From positions 6,703,501 through 6,767,500 of the forward strand of contig NC_085127.1 in the NCBI RefSeq assembly GCF_030269925.1: a stretch of DNA of 64,000 bases. Reading direction: 5' to 3'. Source of the stretch: Bombyx mori. Taxonomy: Eukaryota; Arthropoda; Insecta; Lepidoptera; Bombycidae. How positions within the stretch are numbered: the first letter of the stretch is position 1; every line of letters begins with the position of its first letter. The notes below the pieces were generated by a model. That model had not been told where the DNA came from and searched no databases. It saw nothing but the letters and a program-made list of their open reading frames with translations. The translations under genes and the position numbers were made by a program. Positions 54,992-64,000 of the stretch are shown one piece after another.

Positions 54992-55350
54992 ACATTACCT
55001 GGATATATCCATGACAATCCACCACCATATAAAATCAGTCCGCGACCCTACTCAGACTCTACCTCATGATCTGTAAGCGGTAATCTGTAAAATTTCCCTT
55101 CGGAACAAAGTGACAGTTTACAAAGCTTTCTAGGGCCCATCGTGACTTGCGCGAGTGTGGTGTTTGATCACGCGGCCCGCACACACATAGACACCCTCCA
55201 ATCCCTACAATCTCGTTTTTGCAGGGTAGCAGTCGGAGCTTCGTGGTTCGTGAGAAACGTCAACTAACACGACGACTTGAACCTCAAATCGATCAGAAAA
55301 TACATGAAGTCCGCGTCGGAACGTTACTTCGATAAGGTAATGCGTCATAA
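54992..55350 (+). pseudogene. jockey-type LINE ORF2 fragment
   Basis: It aligns with 17095-17470 of the full jockey-type element, for example gcccgcacacacatagacac and ccctccaatccctacaatc. Deletions, insertions and stops break the frame. Neither end is a natural 3' terminus, so it was cut down after insertion. Confidence 0.8.
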
Positions 55351-55365
55351 TCTGAACTAGTACGT

Positions 55366-55490
55366 GGCCAGTGTGTTTAGTGCGATATTTTTAACGTTTG
55401 CCGCTAGGGGTGTGGTTCCAACTGCATACAAATTTGAGTTAACTTTTACGCTATGGAGAACGTTAAAAGACTCGCACTAAGCACACAGGC
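55366..55490. mobile_element. Palindromic MITE, 125 bp
   Basis: Arms at 55368-55402 and 55455-55489 pair over about 35 bp (cagtgtgtttagtgcga against its reverse near gcactaagcacaca, and ttaacgttt against aacgttaa). Almost the whole element can fold back. It starts 16 bp after the jockey fragment, which it may have helped truncate. Confidence 0.65.
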
Positions 55491-56144
55491 TTCGAACAAA
55501 CAGTTTGACAAACAATAGCTTGGCCAGTTAGTGCTCGTATCAAAATCATTAAAATGATGCCAACAGAATTGAAAAAGAATTATAATATAACTAACCAGAA
55601 TTCGCGAAATTTAAATATCGTCATGAAAGTCACGAATAAGTCACGAAGTATTAGAAGGAGGCACTCAATCAGTACAAGTTCTCCGGCGTCATATTCACGT
55701 CAGGTCGCGCAATTAATTTAGAAGGTCGCCTGTCTCTGTTTGCTTTGACAACCCCTCTGTAATCGAGTTCGAAACGCGCTCCCGAGCGCCTGTAAATCAT
55801 TAAATTTAATTCCGGGCCCGACGTTTGCATTCGAGGCGGTCTTGCACCGACCGGCAATGCCCGTTATTGACATGTTTGGGTTGCTTTCATTATATATTAC
55901 GCTTGCACGTCCGCAACAAAACAATATTGAAACAGATTTATTTCAATATGCGAATGTCAGATAATGAAAACATTACCATTACCAAGAAGTATATTTTTCG
56001 TCACATTCTGAATAGTGCTATTCAAATAACCGCCCCTTTTAGTTTTAGAATAAGCTTTACTCTACAAATGTTTATTGATAGTTCTCTTGAATCGGATCCA
56101 AGTATAGTATAGTAGTAGCAGTTGTATTGAGCTCAAACCCGAAC
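55491..56144. other. Unassigned
   Basis: No recognised gene. A GC-richer patch (55680-55860) has short frames on both strands without domains. Confidence 0.35.
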
Positions 56145-56488
56145 CTATATACCGAATGATAAACAGTCGACGTCGCCCAAAGCACGACATTACGGATCCT
56201 CCCGATCCATTAACGGTGCTTTTAGGCACCACCAGCACTGGTCACCGCCCTTCGTCGCAAGCGACGGGCTCGACGAGCGAATTAACCCACAGACACAGCC
56301 CACTGAGTTTCTCGTCGGATCTTCTCAGTGGGTCGCGTTTCCGATCCGGTGGTAGATTCTGCGAAGCACTGCTCTTGCTAGGGTCAGTGTTAGCAATAAT
56401 CCGGTTTGAGCCCCGTGAGCTCACCTACACACCTTAGGGTGAAGCTGAAATAGCCTCTCAAGGCTATCAGCATAGGTAGGGAAAAAAA
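56145..56488 (+). mobile_element. jockey-type LINE, 3' end fragment
   Basis: Same subfamily as 7255-7651 and 18507-18784: ORF2 C-terminal tail, gcgacgggctcgacgag, gagtttctcgtcggatc, and gctatcagcataggtaggg followed by a short A run. Confidence 0.78.
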
Positions 56489-56614
56489 TGTATTGAGCGT
56501 TCTTATGGGATCTTGTTGTAAAGGCAGCCTTTAAATCTTCATGTAAATTAGAAAGGTATGAAGTGGCACCGCGCGTGCATGTATATTCGCTGGGAATCTA
56601 AAGGACTATTCCAG

Positions 56615-56755
56615 CAACGCGACCCTCCACGAGTGGACTAACGACCTAATGAAAGACACGCGAATCCGCTGGATTCGGGTAGCACAAGACCTGTCATTAT
56701 GGCAAGCCGGGCCTATATTCAACAATAGTAGTCAATAGGCTGGTGATGATAAATA
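56615..56755 (+). mobile_element. RTE-type LINE scrap
   Basis: The peptide EWTNDLMKDTRIRWIRVAQDLSLW resembles the RTE C-terminal tail. It ends near a tgatgatgataa microsatellite. Confidence 0.5.
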
Positions 56756-56921
56756 TAAAGACAGCCGGGTACCAATTCTCTTTAGTAGGTACCTAATACG
56801 TATTAAAGAACAGCGTTTCAAATGGATGAATACAAACGTGCTATGAAATGAAACCCAAAAAACCTATATAATGTGTAATTAAAATTGTAGGAGGTTTTGT
56901 GCCCCATGCTTCTTACTATTT

Positions 56922-57000
56922 ATTGGTAGGACGTCTTGTGAGTCCGCATGGGTAGGTACCACCGCTCTGCCTATTTCTATCGTGAAGCACTAATGCGTAA
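56922..57000 (+). mobile_element. Bm1-type SINE, 5' fragment
   Basis: The first 79 bp of a headless copy only, broken off at taatgcgta. Confidence 0.75.
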
Positions 57001-57016
57001 AATTAAAACTAAATAT

Positions 57017-57373
57017 GAAGTCGTCGTGGCCTAAAATATAAGACGTCCGGTGCATTCGTGTTGAGCGATGCACCTGTGTTCGAATCCCAGGCGGGTACCA
57101 ATTTTTCTAATGAATTACGTACTCAACAAATTTAATGTTCACGATTAACTTCCACGGTGAAGGAATAACATCGTGTAATAAAAATCAAACCCGCAAAATT
57201 ATAATTTGCGTAATTACTGGTGGTAGAACCTATTGTGAGTCCGCGCGGGTGGGTACCACCGCCCTGCCTATTTCTGCCGTGAAGCAGTAATGCGTTTCGG
57301 TTTGAAGGGTGTGACAGCCGTTGTAACTATACTGAGCTCGTCCACCCATCTAAGCAATAAATAAAAAAAAAAA
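57017..57373 (+). mobile_element. Bm1-type SINE with head and internal deletion
   Basis: tRNA-like head (gtcgtcgtggcctaaaata, gtgttcgaatccc), middle segment and first half of the body. About 100 bp are then missing between two tgag tetramers (near 57335), and the terminal segment and A tail follow. Confidence 0.87.
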
Positions 57374-57477
57374 CCACCTTAGAACTCATGCCTCGAGATG
57401 GGCGGCAGCATTTATATTGTAGATTTTTTAGATTTTAGAGCTTGAGCTCGTCAACCCATCTAAGCTATAAAAAAAAT
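57374..57477 (+). mobile_element. Bm1-type SINE, 3' fragment
   Basis: Starts ccttagaactcatgcctcg and ends ctaagctataaaaaaaa. Diverged; inserted right behind the tail of the preceding copy. Confidence 0.7.
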
Positions 57478-58128
57478 CTACCGCAAAGCAATCATTCATT
57501 TCAGTTTAAAAGGTTAGTATACACGGTGAGTAAAAAAACCTATATGCATTTACCCCACCTTCTAATCGAAAGGCCACTGTTGTGTTAAAGAATTTGATGA
57601 ACAAAGAATTGAACGTGAAAAATTTAATTAAACGGATTATAGAGCCACGCCTAGAAAAAAAAACGAATGTACGAACACGAGAATTTTATAAACCAGTACA
57701 CAAAAGTCACATTTTGCCACGCAGCACCATATTTTTTTTTGTAAATGTTACCAAGAAAACAAAACAAAACGTTTTCGTTACGTGCGTTCATGACTTATGG
57801 CCCCTGTTTCATTCGAAACAAAAATTGAAGCAAATAAATAATACAGTATCCACGAATATAAACACTGAACCTTTTTTGCTACAATGCTTTTACGTGAAAC
57901 AAACAAAAGCATAGCGTTATCCCCCTGATTCATGACAAAGATAAAATCTATTTGTACGTTCCTCGCTCATTTAAGGAGTTCGAAAGATACGGAAACCACT
58001 TTAGCAGTTCCTTATTTACGAGTTCCGAACCCAATCATTGTGTACAGATTAATTTCATGTCCGAAATGATTGGTAACGTCAAAGGAGTGAACACTAAACA
58101 AATACGCCTTGTATGTAATTGTTTACGT
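57478..58128. other. Unassigned, AT-rich
   Basis: A 110-codon plus-strand frame (57582-57914), Lys/Asn-rich, has no domain I recognise; composition suggests chance. Confidence 0.35.
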
Positions 58129-58322
58129 GCCTATTTCTGCCGTGAAGCAGTAATGCGGTTCGGTTTGAAGGGTGTGGCAGCCGTTGTAACTATACTGAGA
58201 CCTTAGAACTTATATCTCAAGGTGGGTGGCGCATTTATGTTGTAGATGTTGATGGGCTCCAGTAACCACTCAACATCAGGTGGGCTGTGAGCTCGTCCAC
58301 CCACCTAAGCAATAAAAAAAAA
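58129..58322 (+). mobile_element. Bm1-type SINE, 5'-truncated
   Basis: From gcctatttctgccg to the A tail. Faces the reversed copy at 58390. Confidence 0.88.
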
Positions 58323-58389
58323 TCGTGCATGAAAAGAAATAGTTAAAGTTTATAAGGAAATATATTTTAAAACTGTGAACGTAAAATGG

Positions 58390-58515
58390 TTTTTTTTTAT
58401 TGCTTAGATGGGTGGACGAGCCCACAGCCCACCTGGTGTGAAGTGGTTATTGGAGCCGATAGACATCTACGACGCAAATGCGCCACCCACCTTGAGATAT
58501 AAGTTCTAAGATCTC
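58390..58515 (-). mobile_element. Bm1-type SINE, 5'-truncated
   Basis: T tract to taagttctaagatctc. Tail-to-tail with the previous copy, 67 bp apart. Confidence 0.88.
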
Positions 58516-58951
58516 CCTAGAAGAATTCCCTAATAAGTGCTTTACATCGATGGTTTCTTAGTAATCGATGACACTATATGTGCAATAAGATTATTATTCA
58601 TTTCTATAGAAGAAGAAAATCTTACGAATGTTTGTTCATCATCCTGCCAATTTTTTCAGAGTAACATCGATATTATTACGTCTCAATTTCAGGGCCCCGG
58701 ATAAATTGTTAGTGTAATTGTGACTTCAACTTCAGCGGTATTGGCGGTTTTCATTTCAGTTCCTCAACCGGTGATCTTGTTGCGCACAACTAAGCAAATA
58801 CGCTAAAAACATGTTCTAGAATATCGGTTTACTCTATATTATAAAATATATTTTGAATGCGCATAACGTGAATATAATTTTCACAAGTGCTACAAAACAA
58901 ATAGTAATAGGCACACATAAACATTTACGGTGAAAAGAAATTCGGACTAGC
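58516..58951. other. AT-rich, no feature seen
   Basis: Nothing recognised. Confidence 0.4.
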
Positions 58952-59253
58952 TTTTTTTTTATTGGCCTTGTAGGCAGACGAACATATGGCCCATCTGATC
59001 GTGAGTGGTTACCGTTGCCCATGGACTGCAACTGCCCACTATTTAGTACTCGCTTCAAGTCTTCTTTAAAGAAGGATATGTCGTAACGTTCGGGAAATAC
59101 CGCAGAGGGGATCTCATTCCAAAGCCGGATGGTACGTGGCAAAAAAGATCTTTGGAAACGCACTGTCGATAAGCGCAGCGGTTCCAGATAATATGGATGA
59201 ACTCTGCTCCGATGGCGGGAGGTGCGATGATAAAAAGGAGATGAGGGGATATT
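58952..59253 (-). mobile_element. CR1-like LINE, 3' end fragment
   Basis: The minus strand encodes VRFQRSFLPRTIRLWNEIPSAVFPERYDISFFKEDL, then a 3' UTR and A tail (T run at 58952). Part of the gcagcggcttgg block is missing. Confidence 0.82.
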
Positions 59254-59823
59254 CTTGCAATTTAACTCGTTTAGCGTGATTCTTAACTATCATACAGATC
59301 TATAAATAAACTTATTTTGATACATATTGTAATGTATAAACACACATTAGGCTTAAACTTCGTAGTAGTATTTCCATTTCTCAATTTCATCAGGTAAGTT
59401 ACGGACTACATTTACTACTTCAAATAATATGTGTATTTATAAAAGTCTTGCCAAAAATATCTCCAGAAACACACTGTAAACGTATAAACAAATTAATATT
59501 ACAGTTGTATGAACAAAAAAAAAACGAAAATACAAATTACATTTAGTCAAATGATAATTTAACCGTTGGGTAGCTTTAGTGATCTTTGAAAATTCAAGTG
59601 TTTTTCAACTGCTTTGACAGTTTATTTTTTCAATATTTTACTCCGTCGTACAGAGCTCCCAATTTTAATCTTCTTAAAAAGAAATGTCTTACATTAGTTG
59701 ATTGATGATTCGATGATTCATAGTTCCAGCTCGATAGGACTTTGGAGTCAATATCTCTGTGAAGCATTTGTTTTTTCGGGGTGTGGGCGTTGATGTTCTT
59801 GTCTTTCCTTTTTTCTGATGCTA
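59254..59823. other. AT-rich, no feature seen
   Basis: Nothing recognised. Confidence 0.45.
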
Positions 59824-60246
59824 TTTTTTTTAATGCTTAGATGGGTGGACGAGATCACAGCCCACCTGGTATTAAGTGGTTACTGGAGCCCATAGACATC
59901 TACAGCGTAAAATGCGCTACCGACCTTGAGATATAAGTTCTAAGGTCTCAAGTATAGTTACAACGGCTGCCCCACCCTTCAAACCGAAACGCATTACTGC
60001 TTCACGGCAGAAAATAGGCAGGATGGTGCTACCTACCCGCGCGAACTCACAAGAGGTCCTACCACCAGTAATTACAATTGATTTTTATTACACGATGTTA
60101 TTCCTTCACCGTTGAAATCAATCATGAACATTTGATGAGTACGTATTTCATTAGAAAAATTGGTACCTCGCCTGAGATTCGAACACCGGTGCATCGCTCA
60201 ACACGAATGCACCGGACGTCTTATCCCTTAGGCCACGACGACTTCA
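59824..60246 (-). mobile_element. Bm1-type SINE with tRNA-like head, full length
   Basis: The head on the minus strand keeps gtcgtggcctaagggataag and ggtgttcgaatctc. The middle segment is slightly shortened. Body and tail complete. Confidence 0.9.
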
Positions 60247-61196
60247 AAACTTATTACTTAACTTACTTATTAACTTCTCAAAGTGTTAGACTATAACATT
60301 TTGTAATATAAAAATAACAAAACCCCAAGAAAAATTATCGCCTCTGACAGTTTTCTTAATCGAAATGTGAGAAATGTAAGAAAACAATATTTTCCTAACT
60401 AGATTGAATTTTCTAACCGGATATATTATACGAACATATAATAATACACTAGCGAAGAGAAAACAAGCTCATTTTGATCTTGCATAAACCGTTCCGGGAA
60501 AATCTTGCTAAGCATAAACGCCCTAAGCCTATCATGTTTTCATGATGACGTAAGCCGACTTTTCTTAAAAGGTTAAAAAATAAAGTAAGAAAATGAAAAA
60601 AAATAAAGTATAAAAACTCTATTTGTTATTGTTTTATCGCTATTGTTTATTATAACCACAATATCCAGTTTTCGAAACCTACGCAATTCAGATCCCAATA
60701 TGATAAGAATAAGGCTTATTATTAATACGCTTTTATTAGTTTCATACGTACGTCTTTTAGTGTGTATGTATGTAACGGAAACTTTGAACCCTTCAAATCG
60801 TCAGAATAACTGGAAATATGGTATATCAAGGATCGATGACAATTCAATGTCTTCATTTTTATCTTCATCTTCGATTTTCGAGTGTAAATGTTCCCAGTTC
60901 GTGTGCTATTTGGTTATTTTTAGGGTCCTCCACACCTATCTTCTTCAGCACATATCTCAGGCATTTAAAGCATTAGGATAAACAGTTTCACCTTTTGATC
61001 TTGAGCCTATTTATATCATCCGAACATAACTCTGGAATTTATTGTCTATTATGCCTAGAAGCTATAAAGTACGGATATAAATCCGTAATCCTGTTAAAAA
61101 AAACAAAAATACATAAAAAGTAGGCCAGAGCTTTTAAATAGGTTACCTGTTAAATGGTTTTATACAGTGACTAATCTGACGATTCTGTTATGTAAC
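60247..61196. other. AT-rich, no feature seen
   Basis: A 112-codon frame at 60643-60981 lacks recognisable domains and is not called. Confidence 0.4.
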
Positions 61197-61440
61197 TTTT
61201 TTTTTATTGCCTAGATGGGTGGACGAGCGCACAGCCCACCTGTTGTTAAGTGGTTACTGGAGCCCATAGACATCTACAACGTAAATGCGCCACCCACCTT
61301 GAGATATAAGTTCTAAGGTCTCAAGTATAGTTACAACAGCTGCCCCACCCTTCAAACCGAAACGCATTACTGCTTCACGGCAGAAATAGACAGGGCGGTG
61401 GTACCTACCCGCGCTGACTCACAAGAGGTCCTACCACCAG
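61197..61440 (-). mobile_element. Bm1-type SINE, headless class
   Basis: T tract, full body, boundary at taccaccag. Low divergence. Confidence 0.92.
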
Positions 61441-62171
61441 CAGACAACCTGGGTGGTAACTACTATTGCAATTTCGCATTTCGTATGTTGAGATTTTTAT
61501 AGCGATTCGTATATTGATTACTATTCATATCAGCTAGCTTCAAATCCCCATCTTGCGTACTTCTGCTGTGAAGCAATCTTAGGTTGCAATTTTGATAATT
61601 AGCCTATTAAAGCAAGGTGAACGAAAATATTAACTTTGTGGTGGTCTTGTGTTCTGGTAATCGCTTAGCTAATTGCTTAATTACTGAGCTCCGACTGATA
61701 TAATTAAAAAAAAACCTAATCAGCCCTTATTCATCATTTCTCCGACAAAAGAAGAATAAATTTAACAGTTAATTTTAGTACAAAACATAAAAACAACATT
61801 CACTGCGATAGTCAACTTATCGTTGCGAGAATAATACGAGCAGTTTTTTTCCGTATTTCGACAAACAAACAAATAAATAGTAATTTTCTGATAAACCCCT
61901 TGTTATTGTTGTAGCATTCACGGTTTTATCCTATTTGATCCGCGTTACTTATTGCACAACATGTTCCACCGACTGGATGGAACTGGGATATCATCATTAC
62001 TATCTCCAATTACTTCTAAAATACTTAAAAGCATGACAAAAAAATACGTTTTAAATGACTGAAACTCCCACGAGCTCATCATATCACAAAACAAACCTCG
62101 CCACTCATATCAATATATTAAGTCGATGTCTCAAGTATTAAATAATGATCCCATCAGTAAACAGGGGAATG
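61441..62171. other. Unassigned
   Basis: A faint Bm1-like trace (cttctgctgtgaagcaat) near 61560; otherwise AT-rich. Confidence 0.35.
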
Positions 62172-62428
62172 CAAATTATTGTTTCACTGCAGAAATGGGC
62201 AATCTGGTAATGATGATGATTTTCATCCGACCGATTTCGGCCATGGCGACCACTTTGACTCCTATCCGTCGATTTGGCGCTCGTGCGCTCGAAGATGGCT
62301 TATAGCTCTTTGCGCATTGAGGGCACGTAAGCACGCCGTTCTTATAATTATAGGTTATGGCAGCAGGAGGGCGGGCCTTCAACTGGTCGCGTTATCTGGC
62401 AATCTGATAATACCTACCCGTGCGGGCT
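62172..62428 (-). mobile_element. Bm1-type SINE fragment split by an insertion
   Basis: SINE sequence (tgtttcactgcagaaatgggc) stops at about 62211 and resumes at 62398 (ataatacctacccgtgcgg). The interruption is a separate insertion. Confidence 0.65.
62212..62397 (-). mobile_element. 186-bp retroposed insert inside the SINE
   Basis: Flanked by a 14-bp duplication (ggcaatctggtaat at 62198-62211, ggcaatctgataat at 62398-62411, one mismatch). Its minus-strand 3' end is an atc microsatellite. The frame has a CPQCAKSY zinc-finger-like peptide. It looks like a 5'-truncated LINE end. Confidence 0.6.
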
Positions 62429-62458
62429 AAAATACCAATATCAATAACTAGTCATAAA

Positions 62459-62666
62459 CCGGACGCCGAACCTTCTACGAAGTTCCTGCGCTTGGGGTTC
62501 ACACGGGGTATGCGGAACTGAATTATGGGCAGATATTCAGAGCGAATCAGGCCCAAGAATGGCATTTAAGACCTTACTCACTAAATGACTCCCCTGCACT
62601 CTGACCGTATCGTCTGATCCCCCCAAGGTTAGAACCCAGGCGAGGTAAGAGGGTTACTGCGAACAA
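62459..62666 (-). mobile_element. R1-type LINE 3' UTR fragment, old
   Basis: Parallels 18820-19015: gccgaaccttctacgaag, cggggtatgcgg, actgaatt and ctcccctgcactctgac blocks. No T tract remains. Confidence 0.65.
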
Positions 62667-63487
62667 CAAAAGAAAAAAACTATTAGCAAAGCAGTCGGTT
62701 TTTTTTGCGTTTTAAATTATTCTGAAAAGTCATAATTAGGATTGATTCACACACACAGTACTACTTACTTTATAACGAAGGTGAATAAAGTCTCAAGATC
62801 TTAATTAAAGGCATTGTGCCAAAAATAAAACATATCGACGTAAAATCGCAAAAAACATCTCTTTATCAAGTCACCGAATGTTCACTGAACCAACAAACGT
62901 CCTAGAATCGTCCGACTTTTAAATTAACTACGTGAAACTCTCGTCGAAGTCAAAATAAATCTAATTTAAAACGAATCAGACGACTTTTACTTAGAAATAT
63001 TCTACGAATATCGGTCTAAGGGCTCCGTAGCTAAATGGCATGAATTAAAAGGGTTCTTTCTGCATTTTAATTTCAACCTCTCAGTCGGTCTCTCCGTATT
63101 GGAAAGATGAAATTTGAGAGATGGTTTAGTTTATTTAGTAGAATCTGAATAATAATGATCCATCTGGCACTACCTTGAGACAGAGTTAGCTGTGGTGAGG
63201 AAGTTACTTAAAGTCATACTTAAAGTTATGGAGGACGTGGATAGGAAGAAATCTGCCTTGCTATAAATTGACTTGCTAACTGCAATGCATTCGTAAAACA
63301 TTCGTAATGTTGTAAATTATAACCGGAACATATAAAGCCTAGTGCCCGTTTTCACTAAAGTACAATGTTGATTGAATGTGTTGTGCACGGTGTTGAAATA
63401 AATATTTTTTTACCATTTAAAAATACCCAGTTTGTATATGAAATTGGAGTAAAACCATTGGGTTTTAAGTATTAATAATAATAAATT
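62667..63487. other. AT-rich, no feature seen
   Basis: Nothing firm. A weak A-box-like string near 63028 was considered and set aside. Confidence 0.4.
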
Positions 63488-63592
63488 ATTAACCCGCAAA
63501 ATTATAATTTGCGTAATTACTAATGGTAGGACCTCTTGTGAATCCGCAAAGGTAGGTACCACCACCCTGCCTATATCTGCCATGAAGCCAAA
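63488..63592 (+). mobile_element. Bm1-type SINE, middle plus first body part
   Basis: It begins in the middle segment of the head-bearing class (aacccgcaaaattataattt) and breaks off at tgccatgaagcc. Both ends are truncated. Confidence 0.8.
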
Positions 63593-63713
63593 TCGTTAGA
63601 TGCCCCCAGTAATTTGGGTAGTTTTGCCAAACTGAATGCACGTATTGGCACACTGATAAAGTAATAAGCATTACAAAAATAAATCTGTATACATTACGAA
63701 ATTTTATTAACAA

Positions 63714-63940
63714 CTAGCTGACCCGGCAGACTTCGTAGTGCCTCAATCAATAAATAAAAGACCTAAACTTTTGTATAAAATAAACTTAAATCAAACAAAA
63801 GGAATTTTCATATTTATCTACCTTTTAAACCTTCTCTGGACTTCCACAAATAATTCAACACCAAAATTAGCCAAATCGGTCTAGCCGTTCTCGAGTTTTA
63901 GCGAGACTAACGAACAGCAATTCATTTTTAAATATATAGA
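63714..63940 (-). mobile_element. Non-autonomous Helitron
   Basis: On the minus strand it starts A|tctatatatttaaaaatgaa and ends gccgggtcagctag|T, a clean Helitron insertion. It matches the first 150 bp and part of the 3' half of the copy at 36894. Confidence 0.75.
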
Positions 63941-64000
63941 TTATAAAAAGCTTGCTCTTTTTTCGATCGAATACAGTATGTAACAAGAGAAGCGGCGATA

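Noticed and set aside
63021..63095. tRNA-like string ggctccgtagctaaatgg
   Set aside because: B box is poor and arms do not pair. Probably chance.
1..64000. A novel non-transposon multigene system
   Set aside because: All long frames with recognisable domains belong to transposable elements. I found no cluster of host-type genes, operon-like set or RNA gene group.

Overview
The window reads as gene-poor, AT-rich lepidopteran nuclear DNA, almost certainly silkworm (Bombyx mori or a very close relative). About 30 copies or fragments of a Bm1-type SINE, one BmSE-type tRNA-derived SINE ending in ATTT repeats, a maT-type (DD37D) mariner, several CTAG-ended Helitrons, and jockey, R1, RTE and CR1-like LINE pieces all fit that genome. 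I found no convincing host protein gene, rRNA or functional tRNA. Every long reading frame I recognise belongs to a transposable element.

Layout. 1-12.7 kb: SINEs and LINE 3' ends around one structurally intact 1,300-bp mariner (4390-5689) with an uninterrupted transposase. 12.76-17.92 kb: a full-length plus-strand jockey-type LINE with an 11-bp target-site duplication (TSD). Its ORF1 is open; its ORF2 is broken by one frameshift. 18.5-25.8 kb: a nested pair. A 7.0-kb minus-strand R1-clade LINE (15-bp TSD, ORF1 and ORF2 joined by a UAAUG stop-start overlap) sits inside a 5'-truncated jockey-type 3' end that keeps its own 10-bp TSD. 26-43 kb: SINEs, Helitrons (one with a 121-bp tandem repeat, two abutting head to tail), and RTE and CR1-like 3' fragments. 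43-64 kb: long AT-rich stretches with scattered SINEs, three inverted-repeat elements (one split by a Bm1 SINE), LINE fragments and a Helitron at the right edge.

How the parts relate. The LINE ORF1 and ORF2 products of the jockey and R1 elements would act with their own mRNAs in target-primed reverse transcription. The Bm1 SINEs have no coding capacity and must borrow such machinery. Mariner moves by its own DDD transposase. The most useful observations concern mechanism: two nested TSD sets, two forms of bicistronic ORF1/ORF2 junction, a probable nonsense codon near the R1 ORF1 start, tandem triplications at the 5' ends of two unrelated retroposons, a twin-primed RTE fragment, and two structural classes of Bm1. 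Family names are assigned by recognition alone; no database search was run. Repeat boundaries without a TSD are good to roughly 5-20 bases.
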